Source: Nocardia africana NBRC 100379
Lineage (GTDB): Bacteria; Actinomycetota; Actinomycetes; Mycobacteriales; Mycobacteriaceae
Direction: 5' to 3'
Assembly: GCF_001612635.1 (NCBI RefSeq)
Contig: NZ_BDAV01000005.1
Location: forward strand, 62,001-126,000
Length of the DNA stretch: 64,000 nt
Shown here in pieces: positions 8,272-16,822 of the stretch (position 1 is the stretch's first letter; each line of letters begins with the position of its first letter). Below the pieces are notes generated by a model. That model was not told the origin of the DNA, did not search any database, and was given only the letters and a program-made list of their open reading frames with translations. Position numbers and translations under genes: made by a program.

Positions 8272-9478
8272 TCGGATTCACGATGTCGGCGACCAGTGTG
8301 AGGATCATGTACGCCCCGCCGATCACCACCACCACGTAGGTGGCGGGCAGCAGCTTCATGTAGTCGACCGGAGCGCCGTTGGGCAGGCCCTTGCGGTTGC
8401 GCCACATGTTGCGCAGCTTCTCGTAGATCACCACCGCGATATGGCCGCCGTCCAGCGGGAGCAGCGGCAGCAGGTTGAACGCGCCGAGGAAGAAGTTCAG
8501 GCTGGCCAGCACCAGAATGAACGCGTTCCACAGGCCGTGTTCGGCGGTCTCGCCGCCGATCTTGCTGGCACCGTAGACACTGACCGGAGTATCGGCATCG
8601 CGCTGGCCGCCGGTGACCGCGTGCCAGAGGCTGACCACCTTGCTCGGCATCTGCGCCAGCGAGGCGAACGTGCGGCCGAACATGTCACCGGTGAACGCCA
8701 CCGAGGCCGGAACGGCGGAGACGATGTCGTGTTTCACCGGCAGGTAGAAGTCTTGTGCCACACCGACTTTGCTCACGTAGACCGGCGTGGTGACTCGCTC
8801 GGTACTGTCGGTGGACTTCAGCGGATAGGTCGCCACGCGTTCCGGGGTGACCGGAATCTGCAGGGTCTGATCGTCGCGCTTCACCGTGTAGACGACCGGG
8901 CCGTCGGCCTTCTCGGTGATCGAGCGGAAGTCGTCCCAGGTCTTGACCGGCTTACCGTCGATCGCGGTCACCAGGTCGCCGCGCTTCAGACCGGCGCGTT
9001 CGGCCGGACCGGGGCCGGTGCACTTCTGCATCGACCCGTCGGGGTTCTGCGCGGGCACGCAACCGGCCGGGTAGATCTGAGTGGCCGGCGGCGAATCCAG
9101 CCGCGGCAGCCCCCAGGCCACCGCGAGCAGCACGATCAGCAGGAAGCCCAGGATGAAGTTCATCGCGATGCCGCCGAACATCACCACCAGCCGCTTCCAG
9201 GTGGCCTGCCGGTACATCGCGCGATGCAGGTCTTCGGGTGGGACCTCGTCCAGCGCGGTCATACCCGCGATATCGCAGAAACCACCCAGCGGCAGCGCCT
9301 TGAGGCCGTATTCGGTCTCACCGCGGCGGAACGAGAACACCTTCGGCCCGAAGCCGACGAAGTAGCGGCGCACCTGCATGCCGGTGGCCTGCGCCGCCCA
9401 CATGTGGCCACACTCGTGTAGCGCCACCGATACCGTGATGCCGAGGGCGAACAGCACGAATCCGATCGCGAAGCCCAT
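8255..9478 (-). CDS. rip: Site-2-type intramembrane zinc metalloprotease (M50, RseP/Rip1-like)
   Basis: A 407-residue M50 protease that cleaves anti-sigma factors and other membrane proteins within the bilayer. The zinc motif HECGH is at 21-25 in the first membrane segment, the third ligand motif LDGGH at 342-346, with a PDZ domain between about 130 and 230. The conserved RRYFVGFGPKVFSFRRGETE loop follows the first helix as in mycobacterial Rip1. It lies 21 bases after dxr with AGGAGGG before the ATG, so the pair is an operon. The conserved dxr-rip-ispG order is broken after this gene by the endonuclease V-ATPase block. Confidence 0.95.
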   Translation of the reverse strand: MGFAIGFVLFALGITVSVALHECGHMWAAQATGMQVRRYFVGFGPKVFSFRRGETEYGLKALPLGGFCDIAGMTALDEVPPEDLHRAMYRQATWKRLVVMFGGIAMNFILGFLLIVLLAVAWGLPRLDSPPATQIYPAGCVPAQNPDGSMQKCTGPGPAERAGLKRGDLVTAIDGKPVKTWDDFRSITEKADGPVVYTVKRDDQTLQIPVTPERVATYPLKSTDSTERVTTPVYVSKVGVAQDFYLPVKHDIVSAVPASVAFTGDMFGRTFASLAQMPSKVVSLWHAVTGGQRDADTPVSVYGASKIGGETAEHGLWNAFILVLASLNFFLGAFNLLPLLPLDGGHIAVVIYEKLRNMWRNRKGLPNGAPVDYMKLLPATYVVVVIGGAYMILTLVADIVNPIKLFP

Positions 9479-9499
9479 GCGGTATGGAACCCTCCTGAA

Positions 9500-10654
9500 T
9501 CAGTTGCTCACGAGCGTGCGCGCACGCTGTCGCGCCCACGCATCCGCCGCGAGCACCTCGTCCAAGGTACTGGGTTCCGCGGCCCAGCGGTCGGCCGACT
9601 CGACCACCCGCGCGACCGTGCGCACGATATCCGGGAATCGCAGCGCACCGTCGAGGAATGCCTGCACCGCGATCTCGTTGGCGGCGTTGTACACCGCGGT
9701 GACGCTGCCGCCGGCCTTGCCCGCCGCACGCGCCAGTTCGACGGCCGGGAACACCTCGGTGTCGACCGGTTCGAATTCCCAGGTGAACGCGGTGCCGAAG
9801 TCGATCGGGGCGAGAGTGCCCGGCACCCGGTCGGGCCAGCCCAGGGCCAGGGCGATCGGCAGCTTCATATCGGGCGGACTGGCCTGGGCGAGGGTGGAGC
9901 CGTCGGTGAAGGTCGCCATCGAATGCACGATCGACTGCGGATGCACCGTGACATCGATCTTGTCGTAGTCGATGCCGAACAGCATGTGCGCCTCGATCAG
10001 TTCGAGGCCCTTGTTCACCAGCGTGGCCGAATTGAGGGTGTTCATCAAACCCATCGACCAGGTGGGATGGGCCTTGGCCTCCTCGGGACCCACCGATTCC
10101 AGCATCTCGGCGGTCCAGCCCCGGAACGGGCCGCCCGAGGCGGTGAGCACCAGCCGCGCGACCTCGTCGGCGCGCCCACCACGCAGGCACTGCGCCATCG
10201 CGGAGTGTTCGGAGTCGACCGGGACGATCTGCCCGGGGGTCGCGGCCCGCGTCACCAGGCTGCCGCCCGCGACCAGCGATTCCTTGTTGGCCAGGGCCAG
10301 GCGCCGACCCGATTCCAGGGTCGCGAGCGTCGGCCCCAGCCCCAGCGCACCGACGAGGGCGTTGAGCACCACGTCGGCGTCGGTGCGGCGCACGAGTTCG
10401 GTCACCGCGTCCGGACCGGCCAGGGCCACACCGAGTTTCGCGGCCGCGGCCGGATCGGCGACGGCCACGTTGTCGGTGCCGGTGACGCGGATCTGCTCGG
10501 CCAGCAGGTCGGTATTGCCGCCGCGCGCGGCCAGTCCCACCACCTGGAACCGGTCCGGATTGGCGGCGACGACCTCCAATGCCTGGGTGCCGATGGAGCC
10601 GGTGCTGCCCAGCAGCAGAACTTTCACGATGTCGGACACGCACTCATTGTCCAC
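9500..10654 (-). CDS. dxr: 1-deoxy-D-xylulose 5-phosphate reductoisomerase
   Basis: Second MEP-pathway enzyme, converting DXP to MEP with NADPH. At 384 residues it is of normal length. The N-terminal dinucleotide motif [14 protein letters not shown], the substrate-binding [12 protein letters not shown] and the flexible-loop region [11 protein letters not shown] are clear, as is PTWSMG. A GTG at 10639 is an alternative start five codons in. It heads the dxr-rip operon. No extra dxr is present in the hopanoid operon, so this single enzyme would have to serve both housekeeping and hopanoid precursor supply in this window. Confidence 0.96.
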   Translation of the reverse strand: MDNECVSDIVKVLLLGSTGSIGTQALEVVAANPDRFQVVGLAARGGNTDLLAEQIRVTGTDNVAVADPAAAAKLGVALAGPDAVTELVRRTDADVVLNALVGALGLGPTLATLESGRRLALANKESLVAGGSLVTRAATPGQIVPVDSEHSAMAQCLRGGRADEVARLVLTASGGPFRGWTAEMLESVGPEEAKAHPTWSMGLMNTLNSATLVNKGLELIEAHMLFGIDYDKIDVTVHPQSIVHSMATFTDGSTLAQASPPDMKLPIALALGWPDRVPGTLAPIDFGTAFTWEFEPVDTEVFPAVELARAAGKAGGSVTAVYNAANEIAVQAFLDGALRFPDIVRTVARVVESADRWAAEPSTLDEVLAADAWARQRARTLVSN

Positions 10655-10801
10655 GGTGAATCGCCGTGGACGTCACCCCGCTGGCTACGACGCCCGGTCG
10701 TATGCAAACATATTCTCGACAGTCACCTTCACGACCTGCGGACCTCGCGGCGCACTCCGCGCATCCGAACCGCAGTGAACACGGAAATGATGGGAGCGAA
10801 C

Positions 10802-11086
10802 GTGGCCGCCACGGAACTGGAACCCGCCAAGAGCGCCGGCGTCGTCACCAAGGTCGATCCCGCCGAGGTTCCCTCCGCCGCCTGGGGCTGGAGTGGTGAA
10901 TCGCGGCGCACCTTCCGTATCGCCGGATGGGTCGTCGTCGTGATCCTGCTGGCCATGCTGTTCGAGAACCAGCAGGGCCACACCTCGGGCACCGGCTACA
11001 CCGGATACATCTTCCTGATCGGCTTCGCCGTCGCGCTGGCGGGCGTGCTGATCCGCGATTCGATCATCCACCGCAAGCCCCGCTGA
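10802..11086 (+). CDS. DUF2631 small membrane protein
   Basis: A 94-residue protein with two hydrophobic segments (around 38-58 and 65-85) and a short polar N-terminus containing VPSAAWGWSGESRRTFRIAGW, the landmark of the DUF2631 family found near dxr in Mycobacteriales. The start is the GTG at 10802 (MAATELE...) because GGGAG lies 5 bases upstream; ATG codons at 10787/10790 are alternatives. It is divergent from dxr, with about 150 bases between. The function is unknown. Confidence 0.85.
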   Translation: MAATELEPAKSAGVVTKVDPAEVPSAAWGWSGESRRTFRIAGWVVVVILLAMLFENQQGHTSGTGYTGYIFLIGFAVALAGVLIRDSIIHRKPR

Positions 11087-11133
11087 ATCGGCTTCGCGCC
11101 GTGCGCCGTTCGACCGGCCGCTGAGGTTCCACC

Positions 11134-11865
11134 TCAGCGGCCGCGTCGTTTCCGCGGGCCGGCCTTGCCCGCCCGTCCCGGCTTCGCCCCGCCACTGCGG
11201 CGTGCGGCCGGTTTCGCACCGCCGTCGCCCCGGCCCCGACCGCGCTGTGCCGCACCGCCTTCGGCGCGCGCGCCGGAATCGTGCCGGCCGCGCCGATCGC
11301 GTTCACCGGCGGTCCGGGAGCTGCGTGCCGTGCGGCCCCGCACGACGCCGATGAATTCCTCGGCGAGTTCGACCGCATCCTCGATCGGCCAGGACAGCGC
11401 GATCTGCGTCGGATCGACATCGGTGAGCGGACGATAGATCAGATCGCGGCGGTGATGCAGCCGTGCCAGCGACTGCGGCATCACCGCCGCCCCGCCGGCC
11501 GCGGCCACCACTTCGACGGTGTCGCCCACCGCGTCGAGATCGGTCGCGTCCTGCATCCGCTCGCCCTCCAGATCGGCCAGGCTCACCTCGTCGAACAATC
11601 CGATCGGATGATCCTTCTGCACCACCGCCACGGCGACCTCGTGATAGAGCGGAATCGCGTGCAGCCCTTCCCGATCGATCGGTAAGCGGACGAAGCACAT
11701 ATCGACCCGTCCCTGCGCCAGGGCGTCGCGCTGTTGCGCCTGCGGCACCGCGATCACCTCGAGCGCGACGTCGGGGAACCGTTCGGCCCACACCCGCGCC
11801 CACTTGGCGACGATGACGCCCGGGACGTAGCCGATGCGCAGCGCGGGGGAAGCAGACTCGGTCAT
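11134..11865 (-). CDS. LysR-type substrate-binding domain protein lacking the DNA-binding domain
   Basis: A 243-residue protein that begins directly with a LysR effector-binding domain (LRIGYVPGVIVAKWARVW, then the periplasmic-binding-like fold to ~185). The N-terminal winged helix of the family is missing: the ATG at 11865 starts immediately before the effector fold, and the upstream in-frame residues are unlike a helix-turn-helix. The last ~60 residues are Arg/Gly/Ala/Lys-rich (ending PRKRRGR) and could bind nucleic acid. It converges with DUF2631 and is divergent from the PAP2 gene. Confidence 0.75.
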   Translation of the reverse strand: MTESASPALRIGYVPGVIVAKWARVWAERFPDVALEVIAVPQAQQRDALAQGRVDMCFVRLPIDREGLHAIPLYHEVAVAVVQKDHPIGLFDEVSLADLEGERMQDATDLDAVGDTVEVVAAAGGAAVMPQSLARLHHRRDLIYRPLTDVDPTQIALSWPIEDAVELAEEFIGVVRGRTARSSRTAGERDRRGRHDSGARAEGGAAQRGRGRGDGGAKPAARRSGGAKPGRAGKAGPRKRRGR

Positions 11866-12059
11866 GCGGCCAGCGTATGGCACCGGGCGGGCCGGTCCGG
11901 CATCCGCCGCAAACCATGGCGGCCCGATATCCGATCGAGGTGACGCGGAGGTCGACGGCAGTGGTCGAAACCGTGCCCACCGGGCGAACACGGTAGAAAT
12001 GATCGCAGTACGTTTCCCATCCTCCCCCGGCGTTCCGGGCAGACCAGATCGGATATGCG

Positions 12060-12707
12060 TTGACGACCCCCTCCCCGGCCCCGATGGCATCCGGCGGCCC
12101 CGGATTCGATCGGCCGCTGTTCACCACCATCACCGATTTCGCCGACCACACCCGGTGGCTCAACGACACGATGCTGTGGTTGACCGATGCCGGTCTGGCG
12201 GTGTTCGCGGTGCTGATGGTGATCGGCTGGTGGCTGGCCCGGCGCCGCGACGACCGGTCCATGGCGCTGGCGCTGCTGGCCCCGGTCAGCGTGGTGATCG
12301 CCTATCTGGTCGCCGAGGTGGTGAAGGTGATCGTCGCCGAACCGCGCCCGTGCCGGGGCGTGCCGACGGCCTACATCATCGAGACCTGTCCGGCGCCGAG
12401 CGACTACTCGTTCCCCAGTGGTCACACCACCACCGCCGCGGCCACCATCGCCGCGCTGTATCTGCTGGATCGGCGGCTGGGCTGGATCGCGGCCGTGTTC
12501 GCGGTCTTCCTGGCCTTCAGCCGGGTCTACGTCGGCGGTCATTACCCGCACGACGTCATGGCGTCGGCGATCCTGGCCATCCCGGTGGCGGCGGCCGTCA
12601 GCCTGCTGCTGGCCCGCCCGGCCACCGCGGTGGTGACGCGTATGCGGTCCTCCGCCCTGGCGCCACTGGTCGCGAACACCGCGGCGACACCGGCGTCCCG
12701 GGTGTGA
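12060..12707 (+). CDS. PAP2-family membrane phosphatase
   Basis: A 215-residue integral membrane phosphatase with the three PAP2 motifs: KVIVAEPRP, FPSGHTT and SRVYVGGHYPHD, which contain the catalytic Arg/His residues. About five membrane helices are visible. Members dephosphorylate lipid phosphates such as undecaprenyl diphosphate or phosphatidate; the substrate is not evident. The annotated start is a TTG; an ATG at 12084 eight codons in is equally possible, as neither has a good ribosome-binding site. It ends about 30 bases before the candidate crcB leader RNA. Confidence 0.85.
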   Translation: MTTPSPAPMASGGPGFDRPLFTTITDFADHTRWLNDTMLWLTDAGLAVFAVLMVIGWWLARRRDDRSMALALLAPVSVVIAYLVAEVVKVIVAEPRPCRGVPTAYIIETCPAPSDYSFPSGHTTTAAATIAALYLLDRRLGWIAAVFAVFLAFSRVYVGGHYPHDVMASAILAIPVAAAVSLLLARPATAVVTRMRSSALAPLVANTAATPASRV

Positions 12708-12736
12708 GCCGGGCGGCATTCGCTATTCTGTCCGAC

Positions 12737-12843
12737 GTGGCGGTGGGGCTCGCCACTTCGGCGCAGCGGCCGGAGCAACCGTGATCACCCGATCGCCAAC
12801 AGTCCCTACTCGAGGTTTCCGCGTGTTCGTGTTCGAGTAGGAG
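12737..12843 (+). promoter_or_regulatory. Candidate translational fluoride riboswitch upstream of crcB
   Basis: Upstream of the crcB pair, GTGGCG (12737-12742) and CGCCAC (12751-12756) form a 6-bp stem closing an 8-base loop, GTGGGGCT. The loop can make a six-pair pseudoknot with AGTCCC (12801-12806), followed by CTACT. This echoes the crcB-motif RNA, in which such a loop pairs with a downstream strand before a conserved UACU. CCTACTCGA (12805-12813) is also perfectly complementary to TCGAGTAGG (12833-12841), which contains part of the AGGAG Shine-Dalgarno (12839-12843), so aptamer and SD-sequestering hairpin would be mutually exclusive. The conserved UGAUG segment and a strong second stem are not clear (only GGCG/CGCC is visible). 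Confidence 0.45.
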
Positions 12844-12850
12844 TCCGTCG

Positions 12851-13369
12851 TTGTCCGAGCTACGCCGTGAGGAGCCCCGGCCCGGTGAATCCGCCGACCG
12901 GCCGGTCGATCCCGATATCGATCTGCATGTCCCCGCGCATTGCCGCGAACTGCTCCGCGAACACGGCGCGGTGGTTGCGGTGATCGGGCTGGGTGGCGGA
13001 TTGGGCGGTCTGTCCCGCTACGGCCTCACCCAGCTGCTGCCGACTCGCCCCGGGCAGTTCCCGTGGGGCACCTTCACCGAGAATGTGCTCGGCTGCCTCG
13101 CGATCGGCGTGCTGATGGTGCTGATCACCGAGGTGTGGTCGGCGCATCGACTGGTGCGGCCGTTTCTCGGGGTCGGATTTCTCGGCGGGTTCACCACCTT
13201 CTCCACCTACGCCGTCGAAATCCGCAATCTGCTGCAGCCCGGTTCGGCCGGGACGGCGTTCGTCTATCTGGCCGCGACCCCGCTGAGCGCGCTGCTCGCG
13301 GTCCTCGCCGGGGTGACGGTGGCGCGAACAACCGTGCTCCGCACGGTGATTCGAGGGGAGGCACGGTGA
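12851..13369 (+). CDS. crcB1: Fluoride channel subunit CrcB/Fluc (first of pair)
   Basis: A 172-residue four-helix protein of the CrcB/Fluc family, which exports fluoride as a dual-topology dimer. Visible family motifs are GGLGGLSRYGL, WGTFTENVLGCLAIG and GFLGGFTTFSTYAVE. About 38 extra polar residues precede the first helix. The start is TTG 12851, seven bases after AGGAG; that Shine-Dalgarno lies partly inside an inverted repeat (see the candidate riboswitch). The stop overlaps the start of the second crcB, as is typical where the two genes encode oppositely oriented subunits of a heterodimer. Confidence 0.92.
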   Translation: MSELRREEPRPGESADRPVDPDIDLHVPAHCRELLREHGAVVAVIGLGGGLGGLSRYGLTQLLPTRPGQFPWGTFTENVLGCLAIGVLMVLITEVWSAHRLVRPFLGVGFLGGFTTFSTYAVEIRNLLQPGSAGTAFVYLAATPLSALLAVLAGVTVARTTVLRTVIRGEAR

Positions 13370-13728
13370 CCGTCGTCCTGGTCTTCGCCGGTGCGATGAT
13401 CGGCGCCCCGGCCCGCTACCTCACCGATCGGTTCGTCCAGGCACGCCACGACAGCCTGTTCCCCTGGGGCACGCTGACGGTCAACATCGTCGGCTGCCTG
13501 ATTCTGGGCGCGCTCACCGGCGGTGCGGCCGGCAGTCCGGTGCTGGCGTTCGCCGGCACCGGACTCTGCGGGGCGCTCACCACCTACAGCACCTTCGGCT
13601 ACGAGACGGTCCGGCTGCTCGAACAGCGCGCCGTGTTCTACGCCGCGATGAACGTGGTGATCAGCGTGATCGCCGGACTCGGCGCCGCACTGCTCGGCTA
13701 TGCCGTGGCGCACGCGCTGGCCGGCTGA
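13366..13728 (+). CDS. crcB2: Fluoride channel subunit CrcB/Fluc (second of pair)
   Basis: A 120-residue CrcB/Fluc subunit with GAPARYLTDRF, WGTLTVNIVGCLILG and GLCGALTTYSTFGYE. The GTG start overlaps the TGA of crcB1 (GTGA) and is preceded by GGGGAGG. Paired short crcB genes usually form a heterodimeric channel whose two halves have opposite membrane orientation. The 3' end nearly abuts the convergent PucR-type regulator. Confidence 0.93.
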   Translation: MTVVLVFAGAMIGAPARYLTDRFVQARHDSLFPWGTLTVNIVGCLILGALTGGAAGSPVLAFAGTGLCGALTTYSTFGYETVRLLEQRAVFYAAMNVVISVIAGLGAALLGYAVAHALAG

Positions 13729-13740
13729 GATACCGCGTCC

Positions 13741-14958
13741 TCAACCGGCTCGGCCGTGCGGCTGGTCCCAGACCAGCGCCAGATACATCCGGGCCCGCTC
13801 ACGCGGCGAATCCAGGCGTTCCCCGAGCAGGTCGTGCAGCCGGTCCATGCGGTAGCGCACGGTCTGCGGATGGATGTGCAGATCGTCGGCGACGGCGTGC
13901 CGGTCGCCCATGTTCCAGAGCCAGCTGCGCAGCGTTTCGACCAGCCGGTCGCGCTTCCCGTCGGGCAGTTCCCGAAGTGGTTGCAGCACTTGGGCACGCA
14001 GCGTCTCCAGCAGCCATTCATCGCGGTTGGCGATGATCGTGTCGAGTTCGTCGGCTACCACCACCGGCGAGCCGGACAGCACGCCGGCCTTGCGCAACCG
14101 CAGCGCGGTGCGGGCGATCCGCATACCGGTCGGCAGCAGGTCCAGCGTGAGCGGATGGCCGATCACCGCGTCACAACCCCGCAGCGCGGTGACCAGCCGG
14201 GTGATCCGCCCGCCCAGCATCGGACTGGGCACGATCGCCCCGACCGCGTCGTCGCGCCGGATCGGCAGGCAGTGGCCGCCGAGATGTTCCACGACGCCGC
14301 AGGAGCGCGCATCGGCCGGATCGGCGAGCACCACCGCGACCTCGGGAGGCAGTTGCCAGCCGGCGCGTTCGGCGGCCAGCCGGATTCCGATGGTGTCCGA
14401 ACGGCCGGAAAGCAACATTTCCGCCAATTCCTCGCGGTGCCGTTCCCGGGCCGCGCTGGATGCGGACTGTTCGAGTACATATCCGTGCGCGGAGGCCGCG
14501 GAGAATTCGTCGACGAAGGCGAAAACGGCCTCCGCCAGCACCGCGAGCACCTCCGGTCCGAGGTCGAGTTTCAGCGCCGTTTCCGCGACGTGATGCCAGG
14601 CCGCGCGGGCGCCGACCTGGTAGGCGCCGAGCAGATCGGACAGGTCCGCGCCGTCCTGCAGTTGCTGGCGGCCCACCTGTTCGAAGACCAGCTGGGTCCG
14701 CGGCGGAACACCCTCGCCGGCGGAATCGCTTGTGTGCGGGCCGTGTTCGGCCAGGTCCAGGAGCCGATGGACGAACAGCACCCCGACCTCGGCAACCTCG
14801 GGGCGATGGTCGTCGAGATAGCGCGCGTAGTCGGGCCATTCGGCGGCGAGCAGATCACGGACCTCGTCCAGGAGATCGGGCATCCTAGCGTCGAGTTCCT
14901 CCGAAAGCTGCTCCAACGCCTCCGGTGTTATCGGAATTTCATTATGGGAATCGCTCAT
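13741..14958 (-). CDS. PucR/CdaR-type transcriptional regulator divergent to the hopanoid operon
   Basis: A 405-residue regulator. The C-terminus (~340-400) is a PucR-type helix-turn-helix (DDLHIHPQTVRYRMDRLHDL), preceded by a GGDEF-like/CdaR middle domain; the N-terminal ~170 residues are helical and resemble the RsbR-type sensory segment of this architecture. The start is ATG 14958, behind GGAAAGGA; the frame is open to 15015. The gene is transcribed away from hpnC with only 104 bases between, so it is the obvious candidate regulator of the hopanoid operon, an inference from position. Its ribosome-binding site sits in the loop of a 7-bp hairpin. Confidence 0.87.
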   Translation of the reverse strand: MSDSHNEIPITPEALEQLSEELDARMPDLLDEVRDLLAAEWPDYARYLDDHRPEVAEVGVLFVHRLLDLAEHGPHTSDSAGEGVPPRTQLVFEQVGRQQLQDGADLSDLLGAYQVGARAAWHHVAETALKLDLGPEVLAVLAEAVFAFVDEFSAASAHGYVLEQSASSAARERHREELAEMLLSGRSDTIGIRLAAERAGWQLPPEVAVVLADPADARSCGVVEHLGGHCLPIRRDDAVGAIVPSPMLGGRITRLVTALRGCDAVIGHPLTLDLLPTGMRIARTALRLRKAGVLSGSPVVVADELDTIIANRDEWLLETLRAQVLQPLRELPDGKRDRLVETLRSWLWNMGDRHAVADDLHIHPQTVRYRMDRLHDLLGERLDSPRERARMYLALVWDQPHGRAG

Positions 14959-15011
14959 TCGAGTCCTTTCCGACTCGATTATCTTCCGGATACAAAAAAC
15001 GCCAACCGGAA
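14959..15011. promoter_or_regulatory. Inverted repeats in the pucR-hpnC divergent promoter region
   Basis: Two inverted repeats occupy the divergent spacer. TCGAGTC/GACTCGA (14959-14965 and 14972-14978) flank six bases and on the minus strand place GGAAAGGA in the loop just before the regulator start codon. TTCCGG/CCGGAA (14984-14989 and 15006-15011) flank 16 mostly A-rich bases. Either could be an operator; no binding evidence exists and the stems are short. Confidence 0.3.
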
Positions 15012-15062
15012 TCACCTCGACGGTTGAAGATTTGAACCCTGTGTTGCGTTCACCATCGAATC

Positions 15063-15917
15063 ATGGACGCGGCGACAGCCCCGGCCCGCTGGCTGCGGGC
15101 CCGTGAAAAGGAAGAGAACTTTCCCGTCGCGCTGCGGTGGTTGCCGCGCGAACCACGCCGACACCTGCACGCGGTCTACGCAGCCACCAGGTTAATCGAC
15201 CAGGTCGGCGACGAAGCCCCCGGCGATCGTGTGTCGCAACTGCTGACGCTGCGAGCCGACCTCGCAGGTCTCTATCAGGGCCGCACGCCCGACGATCCGG
15301 TGCTCCAGATGCTCGCCCCGACCGTGGCGGCGTGCGATCTGCCGCAGGAGGCATTTCAGGAACTGATCGAGGCGAATCTGCTCGATCAACGCGTCGACCG
15401 CTACGCCACCTTCGAGGATCTGCTCGGCTACTGCCGGCTGTCGGCGAATCCGGTGGGCCGCCTGGTCCTGGCGGTCTTCGACCAGTCCACGCCGGACACG
15501 GTCGAACTGTCGGATCGGGTGTGTTCGGCACTGCAGGTGCTCGAGCACTGTCAGGACGTGGCCGAGGATCACGCGGCCGGACGCATCTACCTGCCGCAGG
15601 ACGATCTGGCCGCGGCCCGGGTGCCGGAGGCGGCGCTGGCCACCGGCGGACCGGGCGATCCGGCGTGCCGGGCGGTGGTGATGACCCAGGTCGAACGCTG
15701 CGAATCGATGCTCGGCGAAGGCGCTCCGCTGGTCGCCCGGCTCACCGGGTGGGCCCGGCTCGCGGTCGCGGGATATCTCGCGGGTGGCTGTGCGACGGCA
15801 CGGGCGCTGCGCGCGGCCGAGGGCGACGTGTGGACCCAGCCGGTGCGGCCCCGCCACGTCGACACCGTGGCCTCGATGGTCACGCTGCTCGGCAAGGCCA
15901 CGGTGGTGCCGCAGTGA
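15063..15917 (+). CDS. hpnC: Hydroxysqualene synthase HpnC
   Basis: First gene of the hopanoid operon, 284 residues, trans-isoprenyl diphosphate synthase fold. In the HpnCDE route HpnD makes presqualene diphosphate from two FPP, HpnC converts it to hydroxysqualene and HpnE reduces that to squalene. The early [20 protein letters not shown] segment is characteristic of HpnC. The two acidic motifs are atypical: IDQVGDE and HCQDVAEDH stand in for the DDxxD-like motifs of HpnD. The stop overlaps the GTG of hpnD by the sequence GTGA. Confidence 0.93.
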   Translation: MDAATAPARWLRAREKEENFPVALRWLPREPRRHLHAVYAATRLIDQVGDEAPGDRVSQLLTLRADLAGLYQGRTPDDPVLQMLAPTVAACDLPQEAFQELIEANLLDQRVDRYATFEDLLGYCRLSANPVGRLVLAVFDQSTPDTVELSDRVCSALQVLEHCQDVAEDHAAGRIYLPQDDLAAARVPEAALATGGPGDPACRAVVMTQVERCESMLGEGAPLVARLTGWARLAVAGYLAGGCATARALRAAEGDVWTQPVRPRHVDTVASMVTLLGKATVVPQ

Positions 15918-16822
15918 GCGGCATCGCGACCGGGCCGACCACCGCGGCGGCCTACGACACCTGTGAACAGATCACCCGCACCGAGGCCAAGAACTTCTAC
16001 TACGGCATCCGGCTGCTGCCTCCGGAGAAGCGCTCGGCGCTGTGCGCGCTCTACGCGCTGGCACGGCGCATCGACGATATCGGCGACGAGCGGGGCGAAC
16101 CGGCCGCCAAAACCGAGGCGCTGACACTGTTGCGCAAGGAATTGGACAAGGTCACCGGCGGCGCCGGCACCGACGACCCGGTGCTGTTCGCCGTCGCCGA
16201 CACCGCCCGGCGCTATCCGGTACCACTGGGCGCGTTCGGCGAACTGATCGACGGGGTGCAGGCCGATGTCGACGGCGTCACCTACGTCGACTTCGACGAG
16301 CTGGCCCACTACTGCCGCTGCGTGGCCGGGGCGGTGGGCCGCCTGTGCCTGTCGATCTTCGGCTCCGGCGGTGATCCGTGCGCCCCGCTGTATGCCGATC
16401 AGCTCGGAATCGCGTTGCAGCAGACCAACATTCTGCGCGACATTCGCGAGGACCTCGGCAACGGCCGCGTCTATCTGCCCCGGGACGAGCTGCGGCGCTT
16501 CGGCGTCCGGCTGGAACTCGACGCCGGCGGTGCGCTCGACGATCCCAACGGCGGACTCGCCGCGCTGATCCGCGCCGCTGCCGAGCGTGCCGAGAACTGG
16601 TATTGCCTGGGGCTGCGGCTGATTCCGCATCTGGACGGCCGCAGTGCCGCCTGCTGCGCGGCGATGGCGGGCATCTACCGGCGGCTCAACGAGCGCATCC
16701 GCGCCAATCCGGTGGCCGTCTACGACCGGCGGCTGTCGTTGAGCGCACGGGAGAAGACCCGGGTCGCCTCCGGCGCGCTGCTGCAGTATTCGATGACGGC
16801 ATTCGGGTGGGGCACGCGATGA
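15914..16822 (+). CDS. hpnD: Presqualene diphosphate synthase HpnD
   Basis: A 302-residue squalene/phytoene-synthase-family enzyme condensing two farnesyl diphosphates to presqualene diphosphate. Both acidic motifs are intact (RRIDDIGDE and the [18 protein letters not shown] segment), along with the N-terminal [17 protein letters not shown]. The GTG start overlaps the hpnC stop; the stop overlaps the ATG of hpnE (ATGA), so translation of the three squalene genes is probably coupled to keep stoichiometry. Confidence 0.94.
   Translation: MSGIATGPTTAAAYDTCEQITRTEAKNFYYGIRLLPPEKRSALCALYALARRIDDIGDERGEPAAKTEALTLLRKELDKVTGGAGTDDPVLFAVADTARRYPVPLGAFGELIDGVQADVDGVTYVDFDELAHYCRCVAGAVGRLCLSIFGSGGDPCAPLYADQLGIALQQTNILRDIREDLGNGRVYLPRDELRRFGVRLELDAGGALDDPNGGLAALIRAAAERAENWYCLGLRLIPHLDGRSAACCAAMAGIYRRLNERIRANPVAVYDRRLSLSAREKTRVASGALLQYSMTAFGWGTR

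Noticed and set aside
15063..16822. Phytoene/carotenoid biosynthesis genes
   Set aside because: The first two genes look like phytoene synthases and the third like a desaturase, but the order with squalene-hopene cyclase and hpnH fits the HpnCDE squalene route.
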